Origin: Odontesthes bonariensis
Lineage: Eukaryota; Chordata; Actinopteri; Atheriniformes; Atherinopsidae
DNA: 64,000 nt
NCBI RefSeq assembly: GCF_027942865.1
Contig: NC_134526.1
Span: 3,092,470 to 3,156,469, forward strand
Direction of reading: 5' to 3'
Positions 53,649-64,000 of this stretch are shown here, in pieces. The position numbers and the translations under genes were made by a program. Positions within the stretch are counted from its first letter, which is position 1, and every line of letters starts with the position of its first letter. The notes under the pieces were generated by a model, which did no database searches, was not told the DNA's origin, and saw only the letters and a program-made list of their open reading frames with translations.

Positions 53649-54390
53649 TCAGCACAGAGACAACCAGGAACCATGTGAACCTAACCAGACTGTAAACCCA
53701 GGATGCAGAGGTTCTTCAGTGAATGTGGTGCTGAAGGTGTGGAGGTGGATCAGTGTGTCAGAGGAGACTCTGTAGAAGGACAGAGTGCCAGCAGGACGGT
53801 CCACATACACTGCTGCTCTGTTACCGACAGAGGAGGAGGAGGAGGAGGAGGAGGAGGAGGAGGAGGAGGAGGAGGAGATGGATGTTTCTCTGTTATTGTG
53901 CCTGACAGAGTAACCTCCATCAGAGCACCTCAGACTCCAGGACTGATCATTGTATCCAAACATACAGTCACTGTCTCCTCCTCTCCTGCTGATTCCTCTG
54001 TAACTCACTGATATATAAACTCTTCCTCTCCACTCGACCTCCCAGTAACAGCGACCAGTCAGAACATTTCTACACAGCAGCTGAGCACAGTCATCAAACC
54101 TGTCTGGATGATCAGGATATGACTGATCCTCCTTCACACATGTCACCTTCCTGTTGTTGTCAGACAGTTTCAGGTTTCTGTTCACTGTGTTTGTGTCGAT
54201 TATGAGTTGACAGGAATCTGATGGAGAGAACAAACACAATCCAGCTGCAGTTATTGATCTATCATCTGTTCACTTTGATCAATGAGTGATGTGACAGTGT
54301 GAAGATGGCTGGATGTCATGAATCAGATGAAGAACACACTCACACTTCCTCAGCCCTGGTGTCAGCCATCGTTCTCCAGCAGGCTCCACC
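53649..54390 (-). CDS. Gene 3 junction exon and B30.2 exon with poly-Ser loop
   Basis: Junction exon 54344-54390 and B30.2 exon 53649-54217. PRY ([22 protein letters not shown]) and SPRY ([34 protein letters not shown]) motifs are intact. An uninterrupted (GGA)n tract at about 53831-53875 of the plus strand encodes a long Ser run between the WSL block and the YVDRPAG core, longer than in gene 2. The C-terminus ([10 protein letters not shown]) also differs from the usual family end. Confidence 0.92.
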
Positions 54391-57300
54391 CTGAAAGGAG
54401 GAGGGGGGTCAGAGCAGCACCGTCTCTTTCAGCATCAAACATGGACATTACATGGCTCTCACACACACACTGTTCTACACTGAGAGAGATGCTGACTGCT
54501 CATGAGGACTTCACACAGCCCCACTTCAGAAACACAGAAATGTCCCTTTAACTGGATGAATAAAGTCTCTGAATCTGCTGAATATGTTTCCTTACAGGCT
54601 GAGCATTAACCAGCAGATGGTTGCTGGTATGTATGTTTTCTTTGGGGCCCATTTATCTGAGGAATGACACGATAAACCTCCATCATTCTGACAGATCCAC
54701 GCTGTTTTAAGGGGACACCGGCTAATGCTGGCAGACATTTCCTCCTCCCCCTCACAGAGGTTTGCTCCTCCCTCGCTGCTCGGCATCACTTCTAACCAGC
54801 TCATGAGCCGGTTAGAAGGGAAATGATTAAAGCAGCAGAGCTCTCCTTACCTGAGAGTGTCCAGCCTCCACTGTGGATCCTCCAGTCCAGCTGAGAGCTG
54901 CCTCACTGCTGAGTCTCCTGGATGGTTGTAGCTCAGGTCCAGCTCTCTCAGATGGGAGGGGTTGGAGGTCAGAGCTGAGACCAGAGAAGCACAGCCTTCC
55001 TCTGTGATCAGACAGCCTGACAGGCTGCAGGAAACAACACAAATGGCAGAAACTGAGAGAAAAGACTCCAACAGCAGACACCATCCTGAACAGGTCAGCT
55101 GTTCATCCATGACTGTAAAGCAGAATTAAAATGATCAGCAGCTGAACAGTTGAATGAATTCTGACCTGAGAGCTTCCAGGTCACAGTTTGGACTCTGCAG
55201 TCCAACAGACAGCTGCTTCAGCCCTGAATCCTGCAGGTTGTTGTTACTCAGGTCCAGTTCTGTCAGGCTGGAGGACTGGGAGCTGAGAGCTGAGGACAGA
55301 GCTGCACAGCTTCTCTCTGAGAGGTTACAGCCGCTCAGTCTGAGGAGGGAATAACAGGAAGAGAATTAAGTTATGTAGTTATTCATTATTCAAGTTAAAG
55401 ATGGTTGAATTAATGAATAATGATGACATTTATCCTAATTATGGGTGCCGATGCTGGACTATTATTCTTCCGTTTCCGTCATGAATTTCGGTTACCTACT
55501 AGTCTAGCAGCGATGGTCCGACCGGCATAAAAAAGCACACCGCTGCGTGCGCAACGACCTCGATCGGTGTGCAATGACGTTTGGCTCTCATTAGTCAAAA
55601 GGAATTCCGGCTAAATCGGAAAAAGTGGGAAAATTGTGGATGGGAAAATGCATTGAAGAGCACTTAACGAGCCAATTTTGGCGCTCAAAATTCCTTATTT
55701 CAGAGGCCATATAACTCAGCCATAAACCATAACACAGACCTCATTCAAAGTTTATATGTGACAGGAGACTCTCAGCTTTAACTGAAGTAAAGGGTTTGTT
55801 GATAGGGCGGGCAGTAGATTGGCACCCATCAAAATGTCTTCAGAAATTTTCTAGTTATATATTATAAAGTGTTGCCACCTTCTTGCAGCGTGTTTCTTTC
55901 CTCTTGATGTAAACTGATCTGATGGAACTGTTTGCTGTGAATCTGTGTTATCTACAAACTGAAATTATCTGAGAAATAACTCAGTTATTTTCTCTCCTTT
56001 AAACAAGAAAACAGCAGACACCATCCTGAACAGGTCAGCTGTTCATCCATGACTGTAAAGCAGAATTAAAATGATCAGCAGCTGAACAGTTGAATGAATC
56101 CTGACCTGAGAGCTTCCAGGTCACAGTTTGGACTCTGCAGTCCAACAGACAGCTGCTTCAGCCCTGAATCCTGCAGGTTGTTGTTACTCAGGTCCAGTTC
56201 TGTCAGGCTGGAGGACTGGGAGCTGAGAGCTGAGGACAGAGCTGCACAGCTTCTCTCTGAGAGGTTACAGCCGCTCAGTCTGAGGAGGGAATAACAGGAA
56301 GAGAATTAAGTTATGTAGTTATTCATTATTCAAGTTAAAGATGGTTGAATTCATTAATAATGATGACATTTATCCTAGTTATATATTATAAAGTGTTTCC
56401 ACATTCTTGCAGCGTGTTTCTTTCCTCTTGATGTAAACTGATCTGATGGAACTGTTTGCTGTGAATCTGTGTTATTTACAAACTGAAATTATCTGAGAAA
56501 TAACTCAGTTATTTTCTCTCCTTTTAACAAGTAAACAGAGCATTTAAAACATATTTATCTCTGTACTCACACAGCTTTGTTGGAGGCTTTGACCACTGGC
56601 AGCAGCCTCAGAAGAGCCTCCTCTGAAGCAGAGTATTTCTTCAGCTCAAACTCATCCAGATGTTTTCCTGATGACAGTAAGATGAAGACCAGAGCTGACC
56701 ACTGAGCAGGAGACAGTTCATCTGTGGAGAGACTTCCTGATCTCAGGGCCTGTTGGATCTCCTCCACCAGAGAACGATCATTCAGTTCATTCAGACAGTG
56801 GAACAGATTGATGCTTCTCTCTGCAGACAGATTCTCACTGATCTTCTTCTTGATGTAATCAACTGTTTCCTGATTGGTCTGTGAGCTACTTCCTGTCTGT
56901 GTCAGCAGGCCTCGTAGGAGCCTCTGATTGGTCTGCAGGGAAAGACCCAGGAGGAAGCGGAGGAACAGGTCCAGGTGTCCGTTTGGACTCTCTAAGGCCT
57001 TGTTCACAGCACTCTGGTAGAAGAGAGTCTCTTTCAGTGTTTTAGACTTCTTAGACTTTGGTTGTTCTCTCATCAGGTTGAGTCCAGAGTTGCTGAAGGT
57101 CAGATGCACATGAAGAGCAGCCAGAAACTCCTGAACACTCAGATGGATGAAGCAGAACACCTTCTCCTGGTACAGCCCTCTCTCCTCTCTAAAGATCTGT
57201 GTGAACACTCCTGAGTACACTGAGGCTGCTGAGATATCGATGCCACACTCTGTCAGGTCTGATTCATAGAAGATCAGGTTTCCTTTCTGCAGCTGCTCAA

Positions 57301-60300
57301 AAGCCAGTTTTCCCAGAGACTCAATCATCTTCCTGCTCTCTGGACTCCAGTGTGGATCTATCTCAGCTCCTCCATCATACTTGAGCTTCTTCACTTTGGC
57401 CTGAACCACCAGGAAGTGGATGTACATCTCAGTCAGGGTGCTGGGCAGCTCTGCTCCCTCTCTGGTGTCCAACACATCCTCCAGAACTGTAGCAGTGATC
57501 CAGCAGAAGACCGGGATGTGGCACATGATGTGGAGGCTTCGGGATGTCTGGATGTGGGAGATGATCCTGCTGGCCTGCTCCTCATCTCTGAATCTCTTCC
57601 TGAAGTACTCCTCCTTCTGTGGGTCAGTGAACCCTCTGACCTCTGTCACCATGCCAACACAGCCAGCAGGGATCTGATTGGCTGCTGCGGGTCGTGTGGT
57701 TATCCAGAGGCGAGCAGAGGGAAGCAGCTCCCCCCTGATGAGGTTTGTCAGCAGCACATCCACTGAGGTGGGCTCTGTAGCATCAGTCAGGGGCTCCTTG
57801 CTGTGGAAGTCCAGAGGAAGTCGACACTCATCCAGACCGTCAAAGATGAACACAACCTGGAACTGTTCAAAGCTGCAGATTCCTGCTGCTTTGGTCTCAG
57901 TAAAGAAGTGATGAACAAGCTCCACCAAGCTGAACTTTCTCTCTTTCAGCACATTCAGCTCTCTGAAAGTGAATGGAAACATGAAGTGGATGTCCTGGTT
58001 GGCTTTGCCTTCAGCCCAGTCCAGAGTGAACTTCTGTGTTAAGACTGTTTTCCCAATGCCAGCCACTCCCTTTGTCAGCACTGTTCTGATTGGTTCATCT
58101 CTTCCAGGTGGGCCTTTAAAGATGTCTTCCTGTCTGATGGATGTTTCTGCTCTGCCTGCTTTCCTGGATGCTGCTTCAATCTGTCTGACCTCATGTTCAT
58201 CATTGACCTCTCCGCTCCCTCCCTCTGTGATGTAGAGCTCTGTGTAGATCTGATTCAGAAGGGTTGGCTTTCCTGCTTTAGGAATCCCCTCAAACACACA
58301 CTGGAACTTCTTCTTCAGAGCAGATTTAACTTTACGTCCACAAAGTTCTGAATGAAGAGAACAAGTAACATCAGTCAACAGACATTTCAACCCTGTACAG
58401 AATGAGTATCTGAACATCTGCTGTTCTGTGTGCTGAGCAGGGCTCCGAACCGGTTCAAGGAACGAAAACGAAAACCGAAAACGAACGGAATTTTACGAGG
58501 AACGGAAACGGAAACGAAAACGAAATGGTCTTCAACTATTCCGGAACAGAAACGTTATTCTGAAATCCACAAAACCGGTTAATAACGTTTTTTTTCGTTC
58601 TCTATATATTTTATAAAGTTTCACAAAAGCATAGCCTTTGTCAGGGGAAAAAAAAAGACTACTTCCGGTTGTGCGTTCACTTCGCTGCCCGCTAGGCTCA
58701 ATGCAGGCAGCTGTCACGAATCACTTCCTTTATCCACTACTTAGTCTAGTTATCCACTAGTTATCCACTAGTTAAGTGATGGTTCGGAGTAGATTCACCC
58801 TAGGGTCATTTGAACCGTGACATCCAGCCAAGTAGCCCACCCGCAGTTTTTCCGATATTGGCTGAACATCAGCTGAGTTACTGAGTTATCCCGAATAGCT
58901 TAGTACAAGCGCTAACGGACCCTGGCAGTATCTCCAAAATGACCACACTAAAATCACATGCCATGACACCAAACTTCTACAGTAGTACAACTATGGTCTG
59001 TACTCACAAAACGATGCATTTGGAAGTTTGTACATAGTCCAGGAGTTTATTATTATCAACACAAGCCTAATAGCTTCTCTGTTGCTAAAGCTGCGTCAAC
59101 GTCACTTCCTTGATCTGGGAGCTTCAATGTAAGATGAGGGTTGATCTACTACTGTAGACAACAAAGCAAGGCTGCTCAATTTCTCCATTGATAAAATAAA
59201 TTCACAACTCTACAACAATAAAAATTCATAAAAAAACCATGTAGAATATAGCATATACTTTGTTGTCTCCAGTAGTAGATCAACCCTCATCTTACATTGA
59301 AGCTCCCAGATCGAGGAAGTGACGTTGACGCAGCTTTAGCCCATCTGAATGTTTTTGGATGCTGCCGGTGATTTATTATTTTTGGGCATAGAGCTACGGT
59401 GTAAATCAAGGGCAAATACTAATGAGTACGTCTATTCTAAGGTAAAGTCCACACACGTAGACTTGATAGGCCCGCCAAACACTGCTGGAACGATAAGAAC
59501 GAACGATATTTTACGTTCCGAACCGGAAAACGTTAAACATGCCTGAACCGTTCGGAACGGAACGATTGAAAAATAATTTCGTTTTCATGCCCTGGTGCTG
59601 AGACATCAGTAAATGTGTAATTTATCCAGCAGGTTAAATCTTTAGAGAAATCCTCTTACTACGGTGAGTAAAATGCGGCAATGACAAAAACGACCGGAGC
59701 ACACGCGCTGCAAACCCCAAAACACAATGGAAGTTCGCAAGGCCACTAGGGGGTCTCGACCTGTGGGATAGGGGATCGACTATGGGAGATCTACTATATT
59801 AATGAAAGAGAAGAAAGTCAAAAGGTACGTTGTCATTTATGTCTTTTTTAAACACTTGGCCGTAATCTTTTACTTTATTATAGAAGAGCAGCGGAGTTAT
59901 GTCACTATAATAAGGTAAAAGATTACGGCCAAGTGTTTAAAAAAGACTTTCTTCTCTTTCATTAATGTGGTAGATCTCCCATAGTCGATCCCCTATCCCA
60001 CAGGTCGAGACCCCCTAGTGGCCTGGCGAACTTCCGTTGTGATTTGAAGTTTGCAGCATTTTTCTCTTGCAGCATTTTATTGTTGGATTTGTTTCGGCGT
60101 TTGCAGCACTTTTGCACGTGTCGGCCACCGTATCTTACTGCTCTGCAGACGGTCAGCCAGCTCCTCCTGCTTCATTCTCCTCAGGAAGTGAGCTGTGATC
60201 TTCACTAATGCCTCTCTGCTGCTCCTCTGCTCTTCATCCTCACCCTCCCTCTGACTCTCTAAGCATTCTGGGTAATCTGGACTCAGAGCCTTCTGCATCT

Positions 60301-63300
60301 TCTTCAGCTCCTCCTTCACAAAAGTGAGCATGTTGTCCTCCAGCAGCTGGAACAGAAAACTATATGAATGAGCCAATCAGACTGAAACCATGGAGCCAAA
60401 CATCAGATCCATGTTGGACACACTGACAACCCGCTGGCCTACAGAGTGCAGCATGGAGATGGCTGTGAGCAGAACAGATGGAAAAGTAGTTGTTGTACAT
60501 GTACAGACCATAAATATGGAGTCCAGCTGTGTTTGATGCTGCTGGGCAGACGGACCACTGGGACCCTCTGAGCTCTGCTGGTCCACTCTGTGGAGGAATC
60601 ATGAAGAATGAGCTCACATTGTGTCTGTCCACACAGAGAGCAACACAAGGTGAAGGTCCATGAAGGGATGTGTGGATGTGAGCAGTGAACGCAGCCATAA
60701 AGCAGCTGATTAACTCTGAAGCTGCTCATCATCAGCATCTGTGTTCCAGAAGATAAGAGCTCAGTGTGTTTCTAACAGTGGGAGGAAGCTGATGTCAGAT
60801 GAAGCAGTGTGAGGAGGAAGGGATACAGAACTGTGTGAACAGACAAAAGATTTGTTTCTTTGTGAGGAGTCCAGCTGACGTGTTGGTTGGATCGTAGCTG
60901 TAGTTTCTCAAATACAACAAAAACTTCAGTCTGGAATTAGTTCATTGGTTTCCAAATTTATTGAACAGAAACAAGTCCAAAGAAATTATTTCAGAGTCTT
61001 CATTGACCAACTTCTTTGTATTCAGAAAACAGAACCAAATGTAGAACCTGATGCAGCAACACTCAGTAAAAGTTGTTCTGGTTCAGTCTCTCAACAAGGA
61101 TGGGTCGTGGCTCACCGCTTTGGGCCAAACTCCATCAGAGAATCATCAATAAGTTCAGCAAATATTTCTCAGAGTAAGATTGTAAAGAACTTTGCTCTTT
61201 CAGCATCTAAATGTTAATTTGACTCCCTAAAAGAGACCTATTTTAACATCCATTCTTTCCACTTTGACAGTTTCACATGTGAACATGAAATGGATGTGAA
61301 TCAGAGCTCACATTAAACACAAGTTGGAATAAGAACTGTTCAAACTGACTCTGGTACATTTTACAGTGTTACACCATTTACACACAGCTCACCTCTGAGG
61401 CCGTGAACGTTGGTCTGCTTTAAAGTTAATAAAATGATCCTTTGACCTGTCGCTCTGCATGGACACACAGCTGGGTTCAGGTTCAGGTTCAGGTTCAGGT
61501 TCAGGTTCAGGTTCAGGTTCAGGTTCAGGTTCAGGTTCAGGTCTCTGATAGCTGCTAACAGGAAAAAAACACTTGTTTAATTTAAATTTACATGTTCAGT
61601 AAAATTCAGTTTGGATTAAAAAGTAAAAATATGACAGATTTTGTTTTAAATTACATCAATAAAATGATACAAATATATCAATAAATCAACTGAAAATTAC
61701 ATTTTGTTTCAATAAAGAGCTGAAAGACTAAAGTAAACATCACATTACACACATGATGCAGATAATTAATCTCATCAGAGCAGAGGTGTCAAGTAACGAA
61801 GTACAAATACTTTGTTACTGTACTTAAGTACACTTTTTATGTATCTGTACTTTACTCCATTACTTATTTTTCTGCCTACTTCTGACTTCTACTTATTACA
61901 TTTTCACACAAGTATCTGTACTTTCTATTCCTTACATTTTCAAAACAAACAGCCTCGTTACTTTTTTTTCAGTTTAATGTTTATGTATTTCACGTCATGT
62001 GCGCCATCCACACCTAGTGAGAACGAGTGTAATTGGATGAATCATATAACGCAAACACTCATCGGTTAGGTTATTCGTCAAATTTGTGCTGACACACAAG
62101 GAAATCGTCATTCGTCAGAAGCAAGCAGGTGTTCTACAAACTGCAAAAGCGAAGCGTGTAACATAATCTTAGTATGTATGCAAAATTGTTGCACTCTCCT
62201 ACTCCGTGCCATTTTCAGAGCGTTTTAGGTGCTCTGTATGTAGTGTTAAAAAGCTCATTTTCGTTTCAGTTTTTGTCTTGACTGTCAGCTATGACAAAGG
62301 GGGAACGTGCGTGTGTATATCTTTTTTCTTTGAATTTTTCAGACAGTAAGACTTTTTTTTTTTTTTTTTTTGATGGGACGAACAGGAATACCTCACGACC
62401 TATCTCTTGAATACTACCTCATGTGTAATTGAATTCCAATAAAGTTTGAGAAAGAACATGCTCCTTGAGTGACTTTGTCTTTGACAGTAATGGTTTTTAT
62501 GATTGTTGTCTTGGGCCACATGTAGCACTAACCAGTTTTCAAATTAAGCTTGCAATTCATATAGTGGCATCTACCTTTTTGTGTGTGTTTTTTTTTACTT
62601 TATTTTTTTTTTTTTATTTAAAGGTTACTTTATACTTTTATACTTTAAGTAGGTTTTGGAGCACATACTTTTTCACTTTTACTTGAGTAGAGGTCAAGTT
62701 GATACTTCAACTTTTACCAGTGTTTTAAAACTGCAGTATCTATACTTCTACTTAAGTAACAAATGTGTGTACTTTTGACACCACTGCATCAGAGACATCA
62801 AGAACTGATCCAAGTCTGAAATAATTCATCTGAAACATGATGCAGCCTCCACTGAACACTGAAAACTACTGACTGACAGTCTGATGAAAGACTCTGTCTG
62901 AGCCCCCCAACACTTTTTACTGATCCTCTCGTAAAGGACCCACTGCTGTACTGAGGTTCAGCTTCATGTTATTGATCCATGTGACTTTGTTCATGTTAGA
63001 CTGTTTGTAAAGCAGCTGACTTTGTTCATGTTAGACTGTTTGTAAAGCAGCTGACTTTGTTCATGTTAGACTGTAAAGCAGCTGACTTTGTTCATGTTAG
63101 ACTGTTTGTAAAGCAGCTGACTTTGTTCATGTTAGACTGTTTGTAAAGCAGCTGACTTTGTTCATGTTAGACTGTTTGTAAAGCAGCTGACTTTGTTCAT
63201 GTCAGACTGTTTGTAAAGCAGCCGACTTTGTTCATGTCAGACTGTTTGTAAAGCAGCCGACTTTGTTCATGTTAGACTGTTTGTAAAGCAGCTGACTTTG

Positions 63301-63858
63301 TTCATGTTAGACTGTTTGTAAAGCAGCTGACTTTGTTCATGTTAGACTGTTTGTAAAGCAGCTGACTTTGTTCATGTTAGTCTGTTTGTAAAGCAGCTGA
63401 CTTTGTTCATGTTAGACTGTTTGTAAAGCAGCTGACTTTGTTCTTGTTAGACTGTTTGTAAAGCAGCTGACTTTGTTCAGTTAGACTGTTTGTAAAGCAG
63501 CTGACTTTGTTCATGACATTTATTTTAGAAAAAGGTCCCATATAATAAATATTATGATTAATATTTTACTTCCTAAAAGAGACCTATTTTAACATCCATT
63601 CTTTCCACTTTGACAGTTTCACATGTGAACATGAAATGGATGTGAATCAGAGCTCACATTAAACACAAGTTGGAATAAGAAGTGTTCAAACTGACTCTGG
63701 TACATTTTACAGTGTTACACCATTTACACACAGCTCACCTCTGAGGCCGTGAACGTTGGTCTGATTTAAAGTTAATATAACGACCTGCTGACCCATCGCT
63801 CTGCATGGACACACAGCTGGGTTCAGGTTCAGGTTCAGGTTCAGGTCTCTGATAGCTG
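53649..63858 (-). CDS. NLR gene 3: FISNA-NACHT-LRR-B30.2 receptor (NLRC3-like), 5' end beyond window
   Basis: Exons 5' to 3' on the minus strand within the window: 63739-63858, 61393-61554, 60509-60587, 60139-60346, 56571-58347, 56106-56279, 55166-55339, 54851-55024, 54344-54390 and 53649-54217. All frames are open and phases agree. The start codon exon lies past the right edge. The intron between the helical and NACHT exons is 1791 bp; subtracting the two transposons and their target duplications leaves exactly 147 bp, the size in genes 1 and 2. The gene carries three DNA-transposon insertions and an expanded minisatellite, yet no coding damage. Confidence 0.92.
54851..56279 (-). CDS. Gene 3 LRR exons (three of 174 bp)
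   Basis: 56106-56279 and 55166-55339 encode the [14 protein letters not shown] type (940 bp apart, nearly the same); 54851-55024 encodes the [14 protein letters not shown] type. The duplication is shared with gene 2, but here only the intron following the second copy carries the GGGTGCC repeat on its upstream side. The donor of the last exon is GTAAGG, stronger than the GTATGG of genes 1 and 2. Confidence 0.92.
55443..55850 (+). repeat. GGGTGCC dispersed repeat in gene 3 intron
   Basis: Shorter relative of copies a and b (lacks the CGAAGGCATTAAAAC segment), flanked by CTAATTAT (55435-55442) and CTAGTTAT (55851-55858). Same site in the intron as in gene 2, so the insertion predates the split of these genes. 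Confidence 0.7.
56571..58347 (-). CDS. Gene 3 FISNA-NACHT exon
   Basis: 1777 bp, 592 codons. Walker A GVAGIGKT and Walker [11 protein letters not shown] are intact. The first dozen codons ([12 protein letters not shown]) differ from the [12 protein letters not shown] of genes 1 and 2, and the upstream intron end differs with them, while the rest is very close to gene 1. The exon start is set by a CTTCATTCAG acceptor. Confidence 0.95.
58438..59594. mobile_element. Non-autonomous hAT element with internal inverted repeat
   Basis: Ends CAGGGC at 58438 and GCCCTG at 59594, flanked by the 8-bp duplication GTGCTGAG (58430-58437, 59595-59602). The empty site is intact in genes 1 and 2. 8-bp duplications and CAGGG ends define hAT. 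Subterminal sequence is rich in GGAACG/AACGAAA motifs. Inside, 59084-59166 and 59258-59340 are near-perfect 83-bp inverted arms, a probable nested element. No transposase ORF. Confidence 0.88.
59660..60132. mobile_element. Foldback DNA element at a splice donor
   Basis: Ends TACGGTG at 59660 and CACCGTA at 60132, flanked by TCTTAC (59654-59659, 60133-60138). Long inverted arms at about 59729-59880 and 59912-60035 with a short loop would make a large hairpin. On the minus strand the duplicated 6-mer is GTAAGA, the splice donor of the helical exon, so the exon-side copy still serves as donor. Superfamily not recognised; no ORF. Confidence 0.82.
60139..60346 (-). CDS. Gene 3 helical exon before FISNA
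   Basis: 208 bp, [20 protein letters not shown] and [19 protein letters not shown] in place of ITVHF. The exon end is followed by GTAAGA and then transposon sequence. Acceptor TTCCAG. Confidence 0.88.
60509..63858 (-). CDS. Gene 3 N-terminal exons (79-bp exon and two PE-repeat exons)
   Basis: 60509-60587 encodes [11 protein letters not shown] and QTQLDSIFM. 61393-61554 (162 bp) and 63739-63858 (120 bp) are two copies of the SYQR-(PE)[10 protein letters not shown] module; the first has about a dozen PE pairs, the second four. The flanks (61230-61392 and 63574-63738) are also duplicated, so the exon was copied with its intron. All are phase 2-2. Confidence 0.85.
61781..62786. mobile_element. 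Tol2-like non-autonomous hAT element
   Basis: Ends CAGAGGTGTCAAGTAACG at 61781 and CACCACTG at 62786, with subterminal inverted TACTTAAGTA motifs as in Tol2-type hATs. Flanked by the 8-bp duplication CATCAGAG (61773-61780, 62787-62794). The interior is AT-rich with poly-T runs (62352-62371, 62589-62614) and no transposase. It lies in a gene 3 intron between the two PE-repeat exons. Confidence 0.88.
62980..63515. repeat. 35-bp minisatellite in a gene 3 intron
   Basis: About 15 head-to-tail copies of a 35-bp unit (GACTTTGTTCATGTTAGAC then TGTTTGTAAAGCAGCT). One unit is shortened and the last two have small changes. The same motif is present as little more than one copy at about 15460-15505 and is partly deleted near 33935, so the expansion is local. 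Confidence 0.93.
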
Positions 63859-64000
63859 CTAACAGGAAAGAAAAACACTTGTTTAATTTAAATTTACATG
63901 TTCAGTAAAATTCAGTTTGGATTAAAAAGTAAAAATGTGACAGATTTGGTTTTAAATTACATCAATAAAATTATACAAATATATCAATAAATCAACTGAA

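Noticed and set aside
53703..54011. Plus-strand ORF with poly-Gly (also 21808-22089)
   Set aside because: Antisense to the poly-Ser part of the B30.2 exon.
62860..62900. Extra N-terminal exon of gene 3
   Set aside because: Only the last bases of a repeat exon (CAGACTGTCAGTCA before GTAGTT) remain; the rest is replaced by dispersed repeat.

Overview
The window looks like teleost fish genomic DNA. Genes are multi-exon with GT-AG introns, repeats make up most of the length, and the transposon mix is typical of fish: Harbinger, CACTA/EnSpm, hAT, RTE-like, L2/Rex1-like and L1/Tx1-like LINEs, tRNA-derived SINEs and solo LTRs. The backbone is a head-to-tail array of three closely related NOD-like receptor genes on the minus strand. 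They belong to the fish-expanded NLRC3-like (NLR-C) group, with FISNA-NACHT, LRR and B30.2 (PRY-SPRY) domains.

Layout of the receptors, read on the minus strand. Gene 1 (12333 to beyond base 1) has its B30.2 exon cut by the left edge. Gene 2 (32540 to 21760) runs from a start codon to a B30.2 stop, but its 5' coding exons are rearranged. Gene 3 (beyond the right edge to 53649) lacks only its most 5' exons. All three share one exon plan: short symmetric N-terminal exons, several coding Pro-Glu repeats; a 79-bp exon; a 208-bp helical exon; a 1777-bp FISNA-NACHT exon; one or two 174-bp LRR exons of one type; one 174-bp LRR exon of a second type; a 47-bp junction exon; and a B30.2 exon. Splice phases agree throughout. 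Genes 2 and 3 carry a duplicated LRR exon that gene 1 lacks. The 5' noncoding exon recurs at 13184, 16497 and 37996.

Between and inside the genes are many insertions, some dated or delimited by target-site duplications (TSDs). Gene 1's last introns hold a decayed Harbinger element (561-2114) and a 3.5-kb CACTA-type element (2131-5652) that carries its own spliced gene. Another gene 1 intron holds a solo LTR (9840-10482). Gene 2's NACHT-LRR intron holds a 2.7-kb repeat containing a 147-bp higher-order array built from seven 21-bp units. Gene 3 carries two hAT elements (58438-59594, 61781-62786) and a foldback element (59660-60132) inserted exactly at a 5' splice site, whose 6-bp TSD recreates the donor. 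The region 39-46 kb is a LINE nest. Regions 17.3-21.2 kb and 47.0-52.7 kb are two copies of a segmental duplication with telomere-like satellite and possible integrin-alpha pseudo-exons.

Functionally, the receptors are predicted cytosolic innate-immune sensors: the NACHT domain binds nucleotide and oligomerises, and the LRR/B30.2 part recognises ligands. The array evolves by tandem duplication, exon shuffling and probable gene conversion in repeat-rich DNA. A 78-codon ORF with a C-terminal membrane segment (37293-37529) is the only other plausible host coding sequence. Exon borders are read by eye from splice consensus; family names come from remembered family motifs, not searches.
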